DNA of 64,000 nucleotides from Pleurocapsa sp. FMAR1. Lineage in GTDB: Bacteria; Cyanobacteriota; Cyanobacteriia; Cyanobacteriales; Xenococcaceae. Below are positions 28,610-35,648 of this stretch, piece by piece. The DNA lies in the NCBI RefSeq assembly GCF_963665995.1, contig NZ_OY762512.1, forward strand, positions 4,278,001 to 4,342,000. The letters are read 5' to 3'. Below the pieces are notes generated by a model. The model did not search any database. It was not told where the DNA came from and saw only the letters and a program-made list of their open reading frames with translations. Position 1 is the first letter of the stretch. Each line of letters starts with the position of its first letter. The translations under genes were made by a program, and so were the position numbers.

Positions 28610-28645
28610 GTAATACATAATAATTAATAATTTATTATGTATTAC
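28610..28645 (-). promoter_or_regulatory. 14-bp perfect inverted repeat directly upstream of the LRAT-like start codon
   Basis: GTAATACATAATAA (28610-28623) and its exact complement (28632-28645) flank an eight-base loop. On the minus strand it ends four bases before ATG 28605, covering the place where a ribosome-binding site would be. It may be an operator or a translation-blocking hairpin. Confidence 0.6.
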
Positions 28646-29012
28646 ATATATAGATAATAGGGAAGGTTATTATGATTTTTCTATTAAATACGAGACTATA
28701 AATATAAAGTTTTAAATAATTGTTTGGAAATAAAAAAGATAGTTAGAGATTGGTTTATATTAGACAGCTATCTCGGTATATGTCACAACCTTTTTTCACC
28801 TTGGAAATATGACTTAAATTACAAAGCTAGTCAGTTTGGATATTCTGGACAACTAGAGAATCAACAAATTGAAATTCCTTGCGGATTACTACAGTATCTT
28901 AAATAGCTTGCTTGAAGAATTAATACCAAGAGTGCGATCGCCTTATCTCCCCAACAAACTAAAATAAGAAAATGTGTCTCACCATAATTACAAGCACGAT
29001 CAGCATCAGAAA

Positions 29013-29043
29013 GATGCTTAACGAACGGGTATCGTTAAGCATC
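29013..29043. terminator. Stem-loop after the 59-aa gene
   Basis: GATGCTTAACGA and its exact complement TCGTTAAGCATC flank a seven-base loop, eight bases past the stop of the small gene on the minus strand. The following T tract is weak (TTTCT) on that strand and stronger on the plus strand. Confidence 0.6.
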
Positions 29044-29050
29044 AGACTTT

Positions 29051-29230
29051 TTAGTGGCTCGTAGCTCTTTTCTCTTTGATGGACTGATAAAAGCTCTTAT
29101 CTTCCAGTTTTTCCTGTTTGAGTTTATCTTTTAAGATTTTTACTCTTTGCATACTGGGGTGGTGCTGATATTTTTCTATGAGCCTATCTATAAAGACTAT
29201 ATGCTCTTTATCTTTTTTCAGTTTCGACAT
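29051..29230 (-). CDS. Small basic protein, 59 aa, unknown function
   Basis: The frame runs from ATG 29230 to TAA 29051 and encodes MSKLKKDKEHIVFIDRLIEK at the start, followed by KYQHHPSMQRVKILKDKL and a Lys/Glu-rich tail. It is almost entirely charged and helical. A near-perfect ribosome-binding site AGGAGGT lies six bases upstream, and a stem-loop follows the stop, so I regard it as a real gene. No family is recognised. Confidence 0.65.
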   Translation of the reverse strand: MSKLKKDKEHIVFIDRLIEKYQHHPSMQRVKILKDKLKQEKLEDKSFYQSIKEKRATSH

Positions 29231-29745
29231 TATTACCTCCTATAATGAACGAGGAAGCGCAGCGAGGTTTCCTCGCCAAGCGCAAGTCTCGTTGTTGAAT
29301 ACATGGAACGATTTTTCAAGTCAAGAGCAAATTTATTTAAGGTTCTGATAGTTGGCTTTCGTAAGCATGAATACAAGTAGCAACAGAAACCTTCCTAGCT
29401 TGAAAATAAAACTTTGATCGATGCAATTGTCACGATGTTTCTCCTTGATGAAATAACGAATCGATGTACATTCACAATTTAACAATTATGTCGAGCTAAT
29501 TTAACGTTTTTTAATAAAAACCTAAAATTGTCATATACGGTAATAAAATTCTCAGACTGGTAAAGAATTGAAGAGTTGGTCGTTATGATTGTGGGATCGC
29601 CAAACCCCGATAGTTTCACGCTCTGGGTTTTTTGTACTATAACTCGATTGTCATGAGAAACTGATTATGCTCGGAGGTCTTTATGAGTAAAAGATAGCAA
29701 TCGGCGATCGCAATATGATTAATTGGTTTGTAATGTCATAATCTT
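29231..29745. other. Intergenic region with a dispersed repeat
   Basis: Right upstream of the 59-aa gene lies a palindromic repeat (about 29252-29292) whose inner arm GCGAGGTTTCCTCGC is the same as the inner arm of the repeat at 34511-34561. A possible weak hairpin (AAACCC with GGGTTTTTT, 29606-29632) follows. I see no coding frame or known riboswitch. Confidence 0.5.
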
Positions 29746-30327
29746 ATGGGAAACCAAGGAGGCTGGAAATCGTAAATACGGGGTGGTGCAGTAATAAGAG
29801 GCGATTATCGTTATTTACTATGGCATGAATGGGACAGCGATCACAAAACCGTTTCCTTCATCATGCTAAATCCTTCTTGTGCCGATGCTCAAACAAACGA
29901 TCCGACTATCACTCGCTGTATCAACTTCGCTGTATCATGGGGCTATGGCAGATTGGAAGTAGTCAACTTGTTTGCTAGCTCGCACTCCCAAGCCATTACT
30001 GCTCAAACAGGCAATTAAACCAATCGGCAATGATAACGATCGCTATATCAAAGACAGTGTTCACAGGAGCGATGCCTTCGGCTAGGCTTCGCCAATCGCG
30101 CCATCTTAGCTTGGGGCAATCATGGTGCATGGCGAAAGCAGGATTTATCTATTCTTCAGTTGTTGAAAGATCATACTCATCTTTACTCTTTGGGCATTAC
30201 TAAACAAGGTTTTCCTCGTCATCCTTGCAGAGCTGTCCAGCTCAGAGCGTCGCTGACGCGACTGGCTGCGAAGCAGCCTGCTCTTTGCAGTACAATTAAG
30301 CCTAAAGTATTCAAGCCGAAAATTTAA
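29746..30327 (+). pseudogene. DUF1643-family protein, broken by nonsense, frameshift and two repeat insertions
   Basis: From ATG 29746 the frame reads MGNQGGWKS, then TAA, then continues with RGDYRYLLWHEWDSDHK and FIMLNPSCADAQTNDPTITR, the DUF1643 signature. After NLFAS the frame shifts (RTPKPLLLKQAIKPIGNDND), a dispersed repeat at 30069-30099 introduces a stop, and the last part (AILAWGNHGAWRKQD, GFPRHPC) continues in yet another frame with a second palindromic insertion near 30244-30285. The intact family is found in phages and accessory regions; its function is unknown. Confidence 0.85.
30069..30099. repeat. Dispersed palindromic repeat inside the DUF1643 pseudogene
   Basis: GCGATGCC-TCGGCTAGGCTTCGCC-AATCGC has complementary GCGAT/ATCGC ends and resembles the element at 49248-49276, which also interrupts a gene. 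Confidence 0.65.
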
Positions 30328-30330
30328 TTA

Positions 30331-30792
30331 ATGAAATGCGATCGCGCCCACGAACAATCATATAGGGTAAATCATTACTTATCGCTTTTGAGCCGTATTT
30401 TTCTTTCCACTATTTTTCTTTGGTCGGGAATCAATAAAATTATGAACCCCCTTGCCACAATTGAAAATATGTCCGCTCATGGAATGCCATTGACATCTGT
30501 TTTCTTGGTAGCAGCGATCGCTTTAGAAATTTTGGGCGGACTTTCGGTGTTGTTGGGAATCAAAACCCGATGGGGAGCAGGTATGCTGATAATTTTTTTG
30601 ATTCCCGCTACCTTGATTTTTCATACTGACTTTTCTACTGAAATAGAGCAAGCAATGTTCTTGAAAAACTTGGCAATGCTGGGCGGATTACTAATGCTGA
30701 TTCAGTATGGAGGAGGGAATATAGTTTTGTGGGGAGCAGATCGCCCTCCATTACACCAAGCCAAATCAGACACAGATATCAAGAGTGATTAA
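30331..30792 (+). CDS. DoxX family membrane protein
   Basis: The 153-residue protein has four membrane helices and the DoxX pattern: LSRIFLSTIFLWSGINKIMNP near the start, HGMP, then AIALEILGGLSVLLGIKTRWGAGMLIIFLIPATLIFHTDF and KNLAMLGGLLML. DoxX proteins are quinone-linked or redox-associated membrane proteins of varied use. It begins four bases after the end of the DUF1643 pseudogene, and may once have been read through from there. Confidence 0.85.
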   Translation: MKCDRAHEQSYRVNHYLSLLSRIFLSTIFLWSGINKIMNPLATIENMSAHGMPLTSVFLVAAIALEILGGLSVLLGIKTRWGAGMLIIFLIPATLIFHTDFSTEIEQAMFLKNLAMLGGLLMLIQYGGGNIVLWGADRPPLHQAKSDTDIKSD

Positions 30793-30802
30793 TTAACGAT
30801 TG

Positions 30803-30860
30803 TGAATTATTCTCCCCAAATCCAAGAGTTCCTTCAAAAATATGCAAGTAATTTGTAGTT
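30803..30860 (+). pseudogene. Fragment related to the broken frame at 32776
   Basis: The plus strand reads SPQIQEFLQKYASNL-stop, close to the NPEIQEFLHKYDCD opening of the degenerate frame at 32776-33091. It appears to be a second relic of the same unidentified gene family. Confidence 0.35.
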
Positions 30861-31034
30861 TACTATGAAAGAGCAATCGCTTTATCTTAGAAAGTCTTAA
30901 AAGATGCGATCGCGTCATCTTAGCCTAGGATAAAGCCTCAAAGGTAGGATATTACTGCCTTTTATAGTAATTTAACAGCTAAAAAATAAGTAGCGCTCGC
31001 TCTATAGGCTTGATTAAGTATTGCAATTTAGAAC

Positions 31035-31505
31035 TTAAAGATTAACTTGAATATTCTTATTGAGTAGTAAGTATTGCCAAAATTTCTGATAAGGATGAAC
31101 TACACTAACTGGTTTGCTGTCTCGATAGACTAGACGATTTTCATTGACCCATTGAAAAATCGAACCACTCAAATTAAAAACCGTTTGATATCCCATAGAT
31201 TGAAGTCTTCTGGCGATTTGGCAAGAGCGATAGCCGATAGAACAATAAACAACTATTGGAGTGGAAAAATCGTTTTTACCCCCCTCGATTAAGTCCTCAA
31301 GATTGCTGGGAGCTAATCGTGCATTTTTAAGGTGACTGACTTCATATTCTTCCCTAGTCCTTACATCCAAAAGTAGCGGTTTAGATACACCATCTTTTTG
31401 TAACCAAACCGCTAAATCTTTTGGGGACAATTGCTGTATTTCTGGGAATTGAAGCCGAATTAACAGTTTTATCAGTTGCCAACTCAGTCTTTTGAATTGA
31501 AGCAT
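31035..31505 (-). CDS. Rhodanese-like domain protein
   Basis: I choose ATG 31505 (156 residues) over TTG 31517. After a short basic helix the protein is a single rhodanese domain (about 30-130): LSPKDLAVWLQ, LLLDVRTREEYEVSHLKNA and the active-site loop VVYCSIGYRS, whose cysteine carries persulfide sulfur. It begins 13 bases after the stop of the TIGR04283-type glycosyltransferase on the same strand, so the two form an operon. It may supply sulfur or reduce an arsenic or selenium compound in that pathway. Confidence 0.85.
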   Translation of the reverse strand: MLQFKRLSWQLIKLLIRLQFPEIQQLSPKDLAVWLQKDGVSKPLLLDVRTREEYEVSHLKNARLAPSNLEDLIEGGKNDFSTPIVVYCSIGYRSCQIARRLQSMGYQTVFNLSGSIFQWVNENRLVYRDSKPVSVVHPYQKFWQYLLLNKNIQVNL

Positions 31506-31517
31506 TATCTTACTCAA

Positions 31518-32252
31518 TTAGCGAACATCTTGATAAAATTGTTTGAGATAGTCGGCAGAGATTCCTATTCCCCACAAAAACCCAATATAAATATAAATAG
31601 CATTAGCTTTGAACCCACCCCATTTGGCAACTCGGCGATCGCTAGATTGCACGATGCGATTTACTAAATGAATTCTACCGTACTCACATAACTTAATACA
31701 CAGGTCTGCATCTTCCATAATCGGTAACTCGATGTCAAAACCGCCACAACGCCAAAAATCGCTGCGACGACAAAAAATTACTTGATCTCCAAATAAGATT
31801 CGTAAACCTCTAAAAAATAAATGAGGTCGAAAGATTAATGATGCGTAGTAAGTTTTTAAATAATTATGTAGGGAAACACCCCAGCGAGTTTGTAATGAGC
31901 CAGTCATGATCGAAATAAAACCGCCCCCAGCAATAGTCGGCTCGGCTAGAATCTTCTCAATAATTGCAGCCAGGTCGTTAGGTATTAATGTATCAGCATG
32001 GAGAAAACAAAGCAGCTCGCCTTTTGCTACCTTCGCCCCTAAATTCATTTGTATCGAACGTCCTGCCGTGTCAGAGACAAGCACTGAAATTCCCGCTTCC
32101 CGCGCAATTTTTAAAGTATTGTCTTGGCTGCCTCCATCTACGATCAGAATCTCAAAGGGAGAAGGATTTAAAAGAGTTAGATTATGTAAAGTCCTTGCCA
32201 ATACGTCTTCTTCATTTAAAGTAGGAATAATAATTGAAATTTTAGAAGACAT
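31518..32252 (-). CDS. Glycosyltransferase of the TIGR04283 (arsenosugar biosynthesis-associated) family
   Basis: The 244-residue GT-A enzyme opens KISIIIPTLNEEDVLARTL, has the nucleotide-sugar motifs EILIVDGGSQDNT and GELLCFLHADTLIP (a DxD-like HAD), then GGGFISIM and a MEDADLCIKLCEYGR acceptor region, all typical of this family, which is linked in cyanobacteria with arsenosugar formation. It has one hydrophobic segment near the C-terminus. No ArsM or radical-SAM ArsS gene is in the window. The rhodanese follows in the same operon. Confidence 0.85.
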   Translation of the reverse strand: MSSKISIIIPTLNEEDVLARTLHNLTLLNPSPFEILIVDGGSQDNTLKIAREAGISVLVSDTAGRSIQMNLGAKVAKGELLCFLHADTLIPNDLAAIIEKILAEPTIAGGGFISIMTGSLQTRWGVSLHNYLKTYYASLIFRPHLFFRGLRILFGDQVIFCRRSDFWRCGGFDIELPIMEDADLCIKLCEYGRIHLVNRIVQSSDRRVAKWGGFKANAIYIYIGFLWGIGISADYLKQFYQDVR

Positions 32253-32383
32253 GACAGGAATATTTTTGAGCGAAAATAGTTGATATCTATAGATTAGGAA
32301 ATATTAAGGAATAATGCTAATGAGACTGAGAAAAAAGCCAGAAAATCCCCATTCAGCAGAAATTCAAGAAATCGCTTCCTTTT

Positions 32384-32743
32384 TTAGTTACTTGCTGGCA
32401 ACTGGCTTACTATTTTGACCCTCTCGATTAATTCATCTAGAGTTTGAATCTGGTTTAATTCTGCTTGAGAGATCGCGACGCTCAACTCGTCGTCTTGTTT
32501 GAGAATTAATGGATAGTCAAACTGCTTGCCATATTTTTGCTCAAATTCGTCTCTGTGCAAAAACTCCATCTCTGTATCCGATTCTTTTCTAAATTCCTTC
32601 CACTTTTTATTTTCCTTGAACATCCCGAAAGTTAAATCGCAGAGATTACATTGATAAGTCTGAGGACTAATTGCTTTATGACCTATATCCATTAGCGTGT
32701 TGACCAAACCGCTATCGGCATTGTAGACAAATATTAGTTTCAT
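32384..32743 (-). CDS. Small cytosolic protein with a CxxC motif, unknown
   Basis: ATG 32743 gives 119 residues beginning MKLIFVYNADSGLVNTLMD. A YQCNLCDLTFGMF segment (about 32-43) has a Cys-x-x-Cys pair that could bind metal or be redox active. The rest is polar. I know this as a recurrent uncharacterised bacterial family, sometimes mislabelled GTPase, but have no functional evidence. It lies alone. Confidence 0.6.
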   Translation of the reverse strand: MKLIFVYNADSGLVNTLMDIGHKAISPQTYQCNLCDLTFGMFKENKKWKEFRKESDTEMEFLHRDEFEQKYGKQFDYPLILKQDDELSVAISQAELNQIQTLDELIERVKIVSQLPASN

Positions 32744-32775
32744 ATTTCTCAAGTTACAGATTTTTTATGTAAAGA

Positions 32776-33091
32776 ATGAATATTAACACCAATCCCGAAA
32801 TTCAAGAATTTCTACATAAATACGATTGCGATGCCTACTCTTAGACGAACAAGGACTCGTTAAACTACAAAGGGCTGACTTTTATAAGACTATAAACAAT
32901 GCCGACAGCTACCCACAGTTGAATTGATTGAATGGTTGGAAAAAGAAAGATAAGATGATAGTGATGGCAACCCTGAAACTAATACTGCATTAGTTATCCG
33001 TAAGCCAGAGAAATTGATGGCGAGAGACGCGTCGCCGTAGGGCGCAAGTCCAATCGCCATGTTGATAGAAATGGAATATCAGGGGTATTAA
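32776..33091 (+). pseudogene. Degenerate unidentified gene with a repeat insertion
   Basis: The frame opens NINTNPEIQEFLHKYDCD, breaks, and continues in another frame as LLLDEQGLVKLQRADFYKTINNAD and LIEWLEK, then ALVIRKPEKLMA. A dispersed palindromic repeat (33019-33058) interrupts the last part before MEYQGY-stop. The reading suggests a former small gene, family unknown, with frameshifts and nonsense codons. Confidence 0.5.
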
Positions 33092-33133
33092 GAAAATGAT
33101 GCGATCGCTGCTGGTTGAATTAACTTTTGAATT

Positions 33134-33826
33134 ATGAATAATTTATTACAACAGTTAACTAAAACGTTTTACAAGTACCAAAAGCGCAACTCTTATGTGG
33201 TTTTGTGTGATTCGATTGCATCTGCTAACGAACTAGCTTTCATGTTGGATGGAGAATGGGACAATTGTAACAGCATTACCTTAGCTACTTATGACCGAGT
33301 AGCCGTCTCTTCAGCAGCAGCTTTAATAGGTGCTAAATGGTGTTGTTGTGGAGACAGCGTAGCTCTATTGCCCAAAGTAGCAGAAAAAGTATTGCTAGAA
33401 CGTTACAAGAAAGGAGAAAGATATTTTATCAATGCTAATTTAAGATGTTCTCTTCTTTCAAAGCAGTGCTTAAAAGATGCAAGTTTGAGTCATGCTTTCC
33501 TCAATGAAGCTGACCTGACTGAAATAGACTTAAGCAATGCTGATTTGTCAGCAGCAGATGCTAGTGGAGCTAATTTGACAAGAGCTAATCTGACCAAGGC
33601 AAACTTGTTGAGGACGAACCTAAGTGGAGCTAATTTGACAAGTGCCAACCTTAAAGGAGCGAGATTACAGAAAGCTTGTTTGAAGGAGGCAAATTTAAGT
33701 GGTGCTAACTTAGATGGTGCAGATTTAACAAGAGCAGATTTAAGAGGAGCAGAGTTGAATAACATTTCACTCAATGGAGCGAATTTAACAGGAACACTGC
33801 TAACAGTTGAACAGTTGCCAAGTTAA
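33134..33826 (+). CDS. Pentapeptide-repeat protein
   Basis: The 230-residue protein has an N-terminal part of about 100 residues without repeats, including AKWCCCGDSVALLPKVAEKVLLERYKKGER, then about 25 tandem A(D/N)Lxx pentapeptides (about 100-225) that form a right-handed quadrilateral beta-helix. Cyanobacteria have many such proteins; a few inhibit gyrase or act in the thylakoid lumen, but most are uncharacterised. There is no signal peptide, so it is probably cytosolic. Confidence 0.88.
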   Translation: MNNLLQQLTKTFYKYQKRNSYVVLCDSIASANELAFMLDGEWDNCNSITLATYDRVAVSSAAALIGAKWCCCGDSVALLPKVAEKVLLERYKKGERYFINANLRCSLLSKQCLKDASLSHAFLNEADLTEIDLSNADLSAADASGANLTRANLTKANLLRTNLSGANLTSANLKGARLQKACLKEANLSGANLDGADLTRADLRGAELNNISLNGANLTGTLLTVEQLPS

Positions 33827-34226
33827 AAAGTTTTTTTGAATAATAAAATGACTTCGCCCTAGTAATTAGTTATTAGTAATCAATTGGAACTAAAAACTAA
33901 AAACTAAAAACTAAATACTTTGAAAAACTAAATGCTAAGTACTAATAACTTTTTGATAAAAAGTGTATTCTCCCAAATTAAACTCGACCGAGAATTTAGC
34001 TAATTGCCATGACTGTTGAAGAATTAATACGGCCAAATCCCCAATAGATAAAGAACTATTCCCTTGCACTTCAGGCGTTATGGCACGACTATCAGAGTGA
34101 TTGGAACAGTTCTCATAAATTAATCGACCATGAGAGCGATCGCTTTTGCCATTTTTAAAATATCTAAATACGGGAACACTAAAACTATCCTATCTACGAC
34201 AAAGATTGAATGTCTGGCTTTAGTTA
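33827..34226. other. Non-coding stretch with heptad repeats and a degenerate frame
   Basis: Three ACTAAAA heptads lie at 33889-33909, a short tandem repeat of the cyanobacterial STRR kind. From ATG 34009 a frame reads MTVEELIRPNPQ-stop, then LALQALWHDYQSDWNSSHKLIDH in another frame, resembling a known small cyanobacterial protein family with ALWxDxxGDWxxAH; it is interrupted and not functional. Confidence 0.5.
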
Positions 34227-34583
34227 TTATGATGCAATTTTAGAACTAGCCAACTCAATCAATTCCTGTAACTTTTCTGCTCCAATATATCCAATTATTT
34301 CCAACAAATTTTCATCCGTAATCGTGCCTTGAGAAAGAATTCCCGCACGCCAATGGTTGATATTATCATAAATATTAGGGTCGAATTGAGCGGAGGAAAC
34401 GCTCCCGTCTAGGGAGCTTGTTCCACTCCGCTGTTGAGCAGCATTTGTTTCTATGTATTGTTGAAGTTCGTGAGCTAAAGCAAAGACAAGATTTGACTGG
34501 TTTCGGTTTTGAGCGGAGGAAACGGCGAGGTTTCCTCGCCATGTTCCACTCCGCTGTTGAGAACGAGAATATTCGTTTTCCAC
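34227..34583 (-). CDS. Hypothetical protein with two in-frame 51-base repeat insertions
   Basis: The GTG-started 118-residue frame contains QQRSGTWRGNLAVSSAQ (about 9-25) and QQRSGTSSLDGSVSSAQ (about 50-66), each encoded by a 51-base palindromic repeat (34511-34561 and 34388-34438). Removing them leaves a plausible 84-residue helical protein: NQSNLVFALAHELQQYIETN, DPNIYDNINHWRAG and a C-terminal YIGAEKLQELIELASS. Both insertions are exactly 17 codons and keep the frame. I do not recognise the host protein family, and whether the product is made is unknown. Confidence 0.55.
   Translation of the reverse strand: MENEYSRSQQRSGTWRGNLAVSSAQNRNQSNLVFALAHELQQYIETNAAQQRSGTSSLDGSVSSAQFDPNIYDNINHWRAGILSQGTITDENLLEIIGYIGAEKLQELIELASSKIAS
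34388..34438. repeat. 51-base palindromic repeat, copy 1
   Basis: Outer arms AGCGGAG and CTCCGCT are the same as in copy 2, while the inner stem is GCTCCC/GGGAGC. The element encodes 17 codons within the hypothetical gene. Confidence 0.8.
34511..34561. repeat. 51-base palindromic repeat, copy 2
   Basis: The outer arms AGCGGAG and CTCCGCT match copy 1, while the inner stem is GGCGAGG/CCTCGCC, a different sequence with the same ability to pair. Confidence 0.8.
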
Positions 34584-34722
34584 AATTAATAATGAATTAG
34601 ATTAGTAATTATCATTTTTACTGAATATATTACTTCTTTGTCTAAAAATTTTAGACAATTTTGATTGTCGGGCGATCGGCGAAGCCATGCCGTAGGCTTA
34701 TGACTGATTAATTTAAGTTAAA

Positions 34723-35364
34723 CTAATAACATCGAGAAGCAAGAGGACATTTAAAATATTTAGGATTTCTAACAGTACAAATTTTAGCTCCAAAGTCCAA
34801 TAGAGTTAAATTCCAATGTCTTACTTCTTTATCTGGTGCAATGGTTTCGGCTGCACCAGATAAAATCTTACAGCAAGATTTAACTCGTCCTCCTTTAATG
34901 CCAAAAAACCTCTCTAAAACACGGGCAACGTTAGTATCCATTACTGCTGCTGGTCGGTTAAAAGCTTGTGAAAGTATCGCCCTGGCTGTATATTTGTCGA
35001 TACCTGGGAGCTTTAGCAATTCTGTTTCTTGTTGAGGTACTTTGCCTTTATGCCTCTCAACAATAATCTTGGCAGTTGTGGACAGTCTCTCGGCTCTGAA
35101 GAACAGCCCCAATGGTTGCAATAGTTTAGCTACATCTTCAACTGGCGCGATCGCACTTTCATTTAGAGTAGGATAGCGAGTTAAGAAAACCTCATAGATA
35201 GGTGCTACAGTATCGGCATCGGTTCTCTGTAAGAGAAATTCAGCAATCAAAATGTCATAGGGACTGTCAGTTTTACGCCAGGGGTGATCTCTTAGATTAC
35301 ACTTTGCCCAGGTTAAAAGATGACCAGCAAACCATTCAATTTCTTCTTTTGATTCGATGGTCAT
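34723..35364 (-). CDS. HhH-GPD DNA glycosylase, Mig/MutY-like, with an altered iron-sulfur loop
   Basis: The 213-residue protein has the endonuclease III fold: an FLLQRTDADTVAPIYEVF helix (about 43-60), the helix-hairpin-helix LLKLPGIDKYTARAIL (about 114-129), and VMDTNVARVLERFFGI with the catalytic Asp. Tyrosine replaces the EndoIII catalytic Lys in the hairpin, as in T/G-mismatch enzymes linked with restriction-modification systems, so a monofunctional glycosylase is likely. The C-terminal cluster loop should be C-x6-C-x2-C-x5-C but has C196, Y203, C206 and C212, so one ligand is missing. It lacks the MutY C-terminal domain. Confidence 0.8.
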   Translation of the reverse strand: MTIESKEEIEWFAGHLLTWAKCNLRDHPWRKTDSPYDILIAEFLLQRTDADTVAPIYEVFLTRYPTLNESAIAPVEDVAKLLQPLGLFFRAERLSTTAKIIVERHKGKVPQQETELLKLPGIDKYTARAILSQAFNRPAAVMDTNVARVLERFFGIKGGRVKSCCKILSGAAETIAPDKEVRHWNLTLLDFGAKICTVRNPKYFKCPLASRCY

Positions 35365-35648
35365 GTTTGGTTATCGGTATGTTTGGAGTCAAAGATTACT
35401 CCGCCACGTCCCGCATAACTTCTTCTTCACCTTCTGGATTTACCGCGATCGCTTCTTTGTTTGAGGCAAACAGATCTTCCATGCTGCCCATTCGGACAAG
35501 CTCAAAGTCCTTCTTTTAATCTCTTCGCCAGCAGCAGCTAGCTCTTTCGGAGTAATCTGAAAACAATTTCATTCTGATTTCATATTCGTAGGTTACTTTT
35601 GGATCAATAGCTACATTTCTTGTGTGCTTTTATCGAGACTGCGATTAT
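35365..35648. other. Intergenic with a small minus-strand frame
   Basis: On the minus strand MGSMEDLFASNKEAIAVNPE and EGEEEVMRDVAE-stop (about 35495-35400) reads as coding-like and follows a shifted LGPKELAAAGEE-like part. It could be the tail of a decayed gene upstream of the glycosylase. The promoter of the efflux operon must lie near 35600 but I cannot define it. Confidence 0.3.

Noticed and set aside
28724-28906. 60-codon frame starting with TTG
   Set aside because: No ribosome-binding site, no ATG, no recognised family; it may be a fragment but cannot be supported as a gene.
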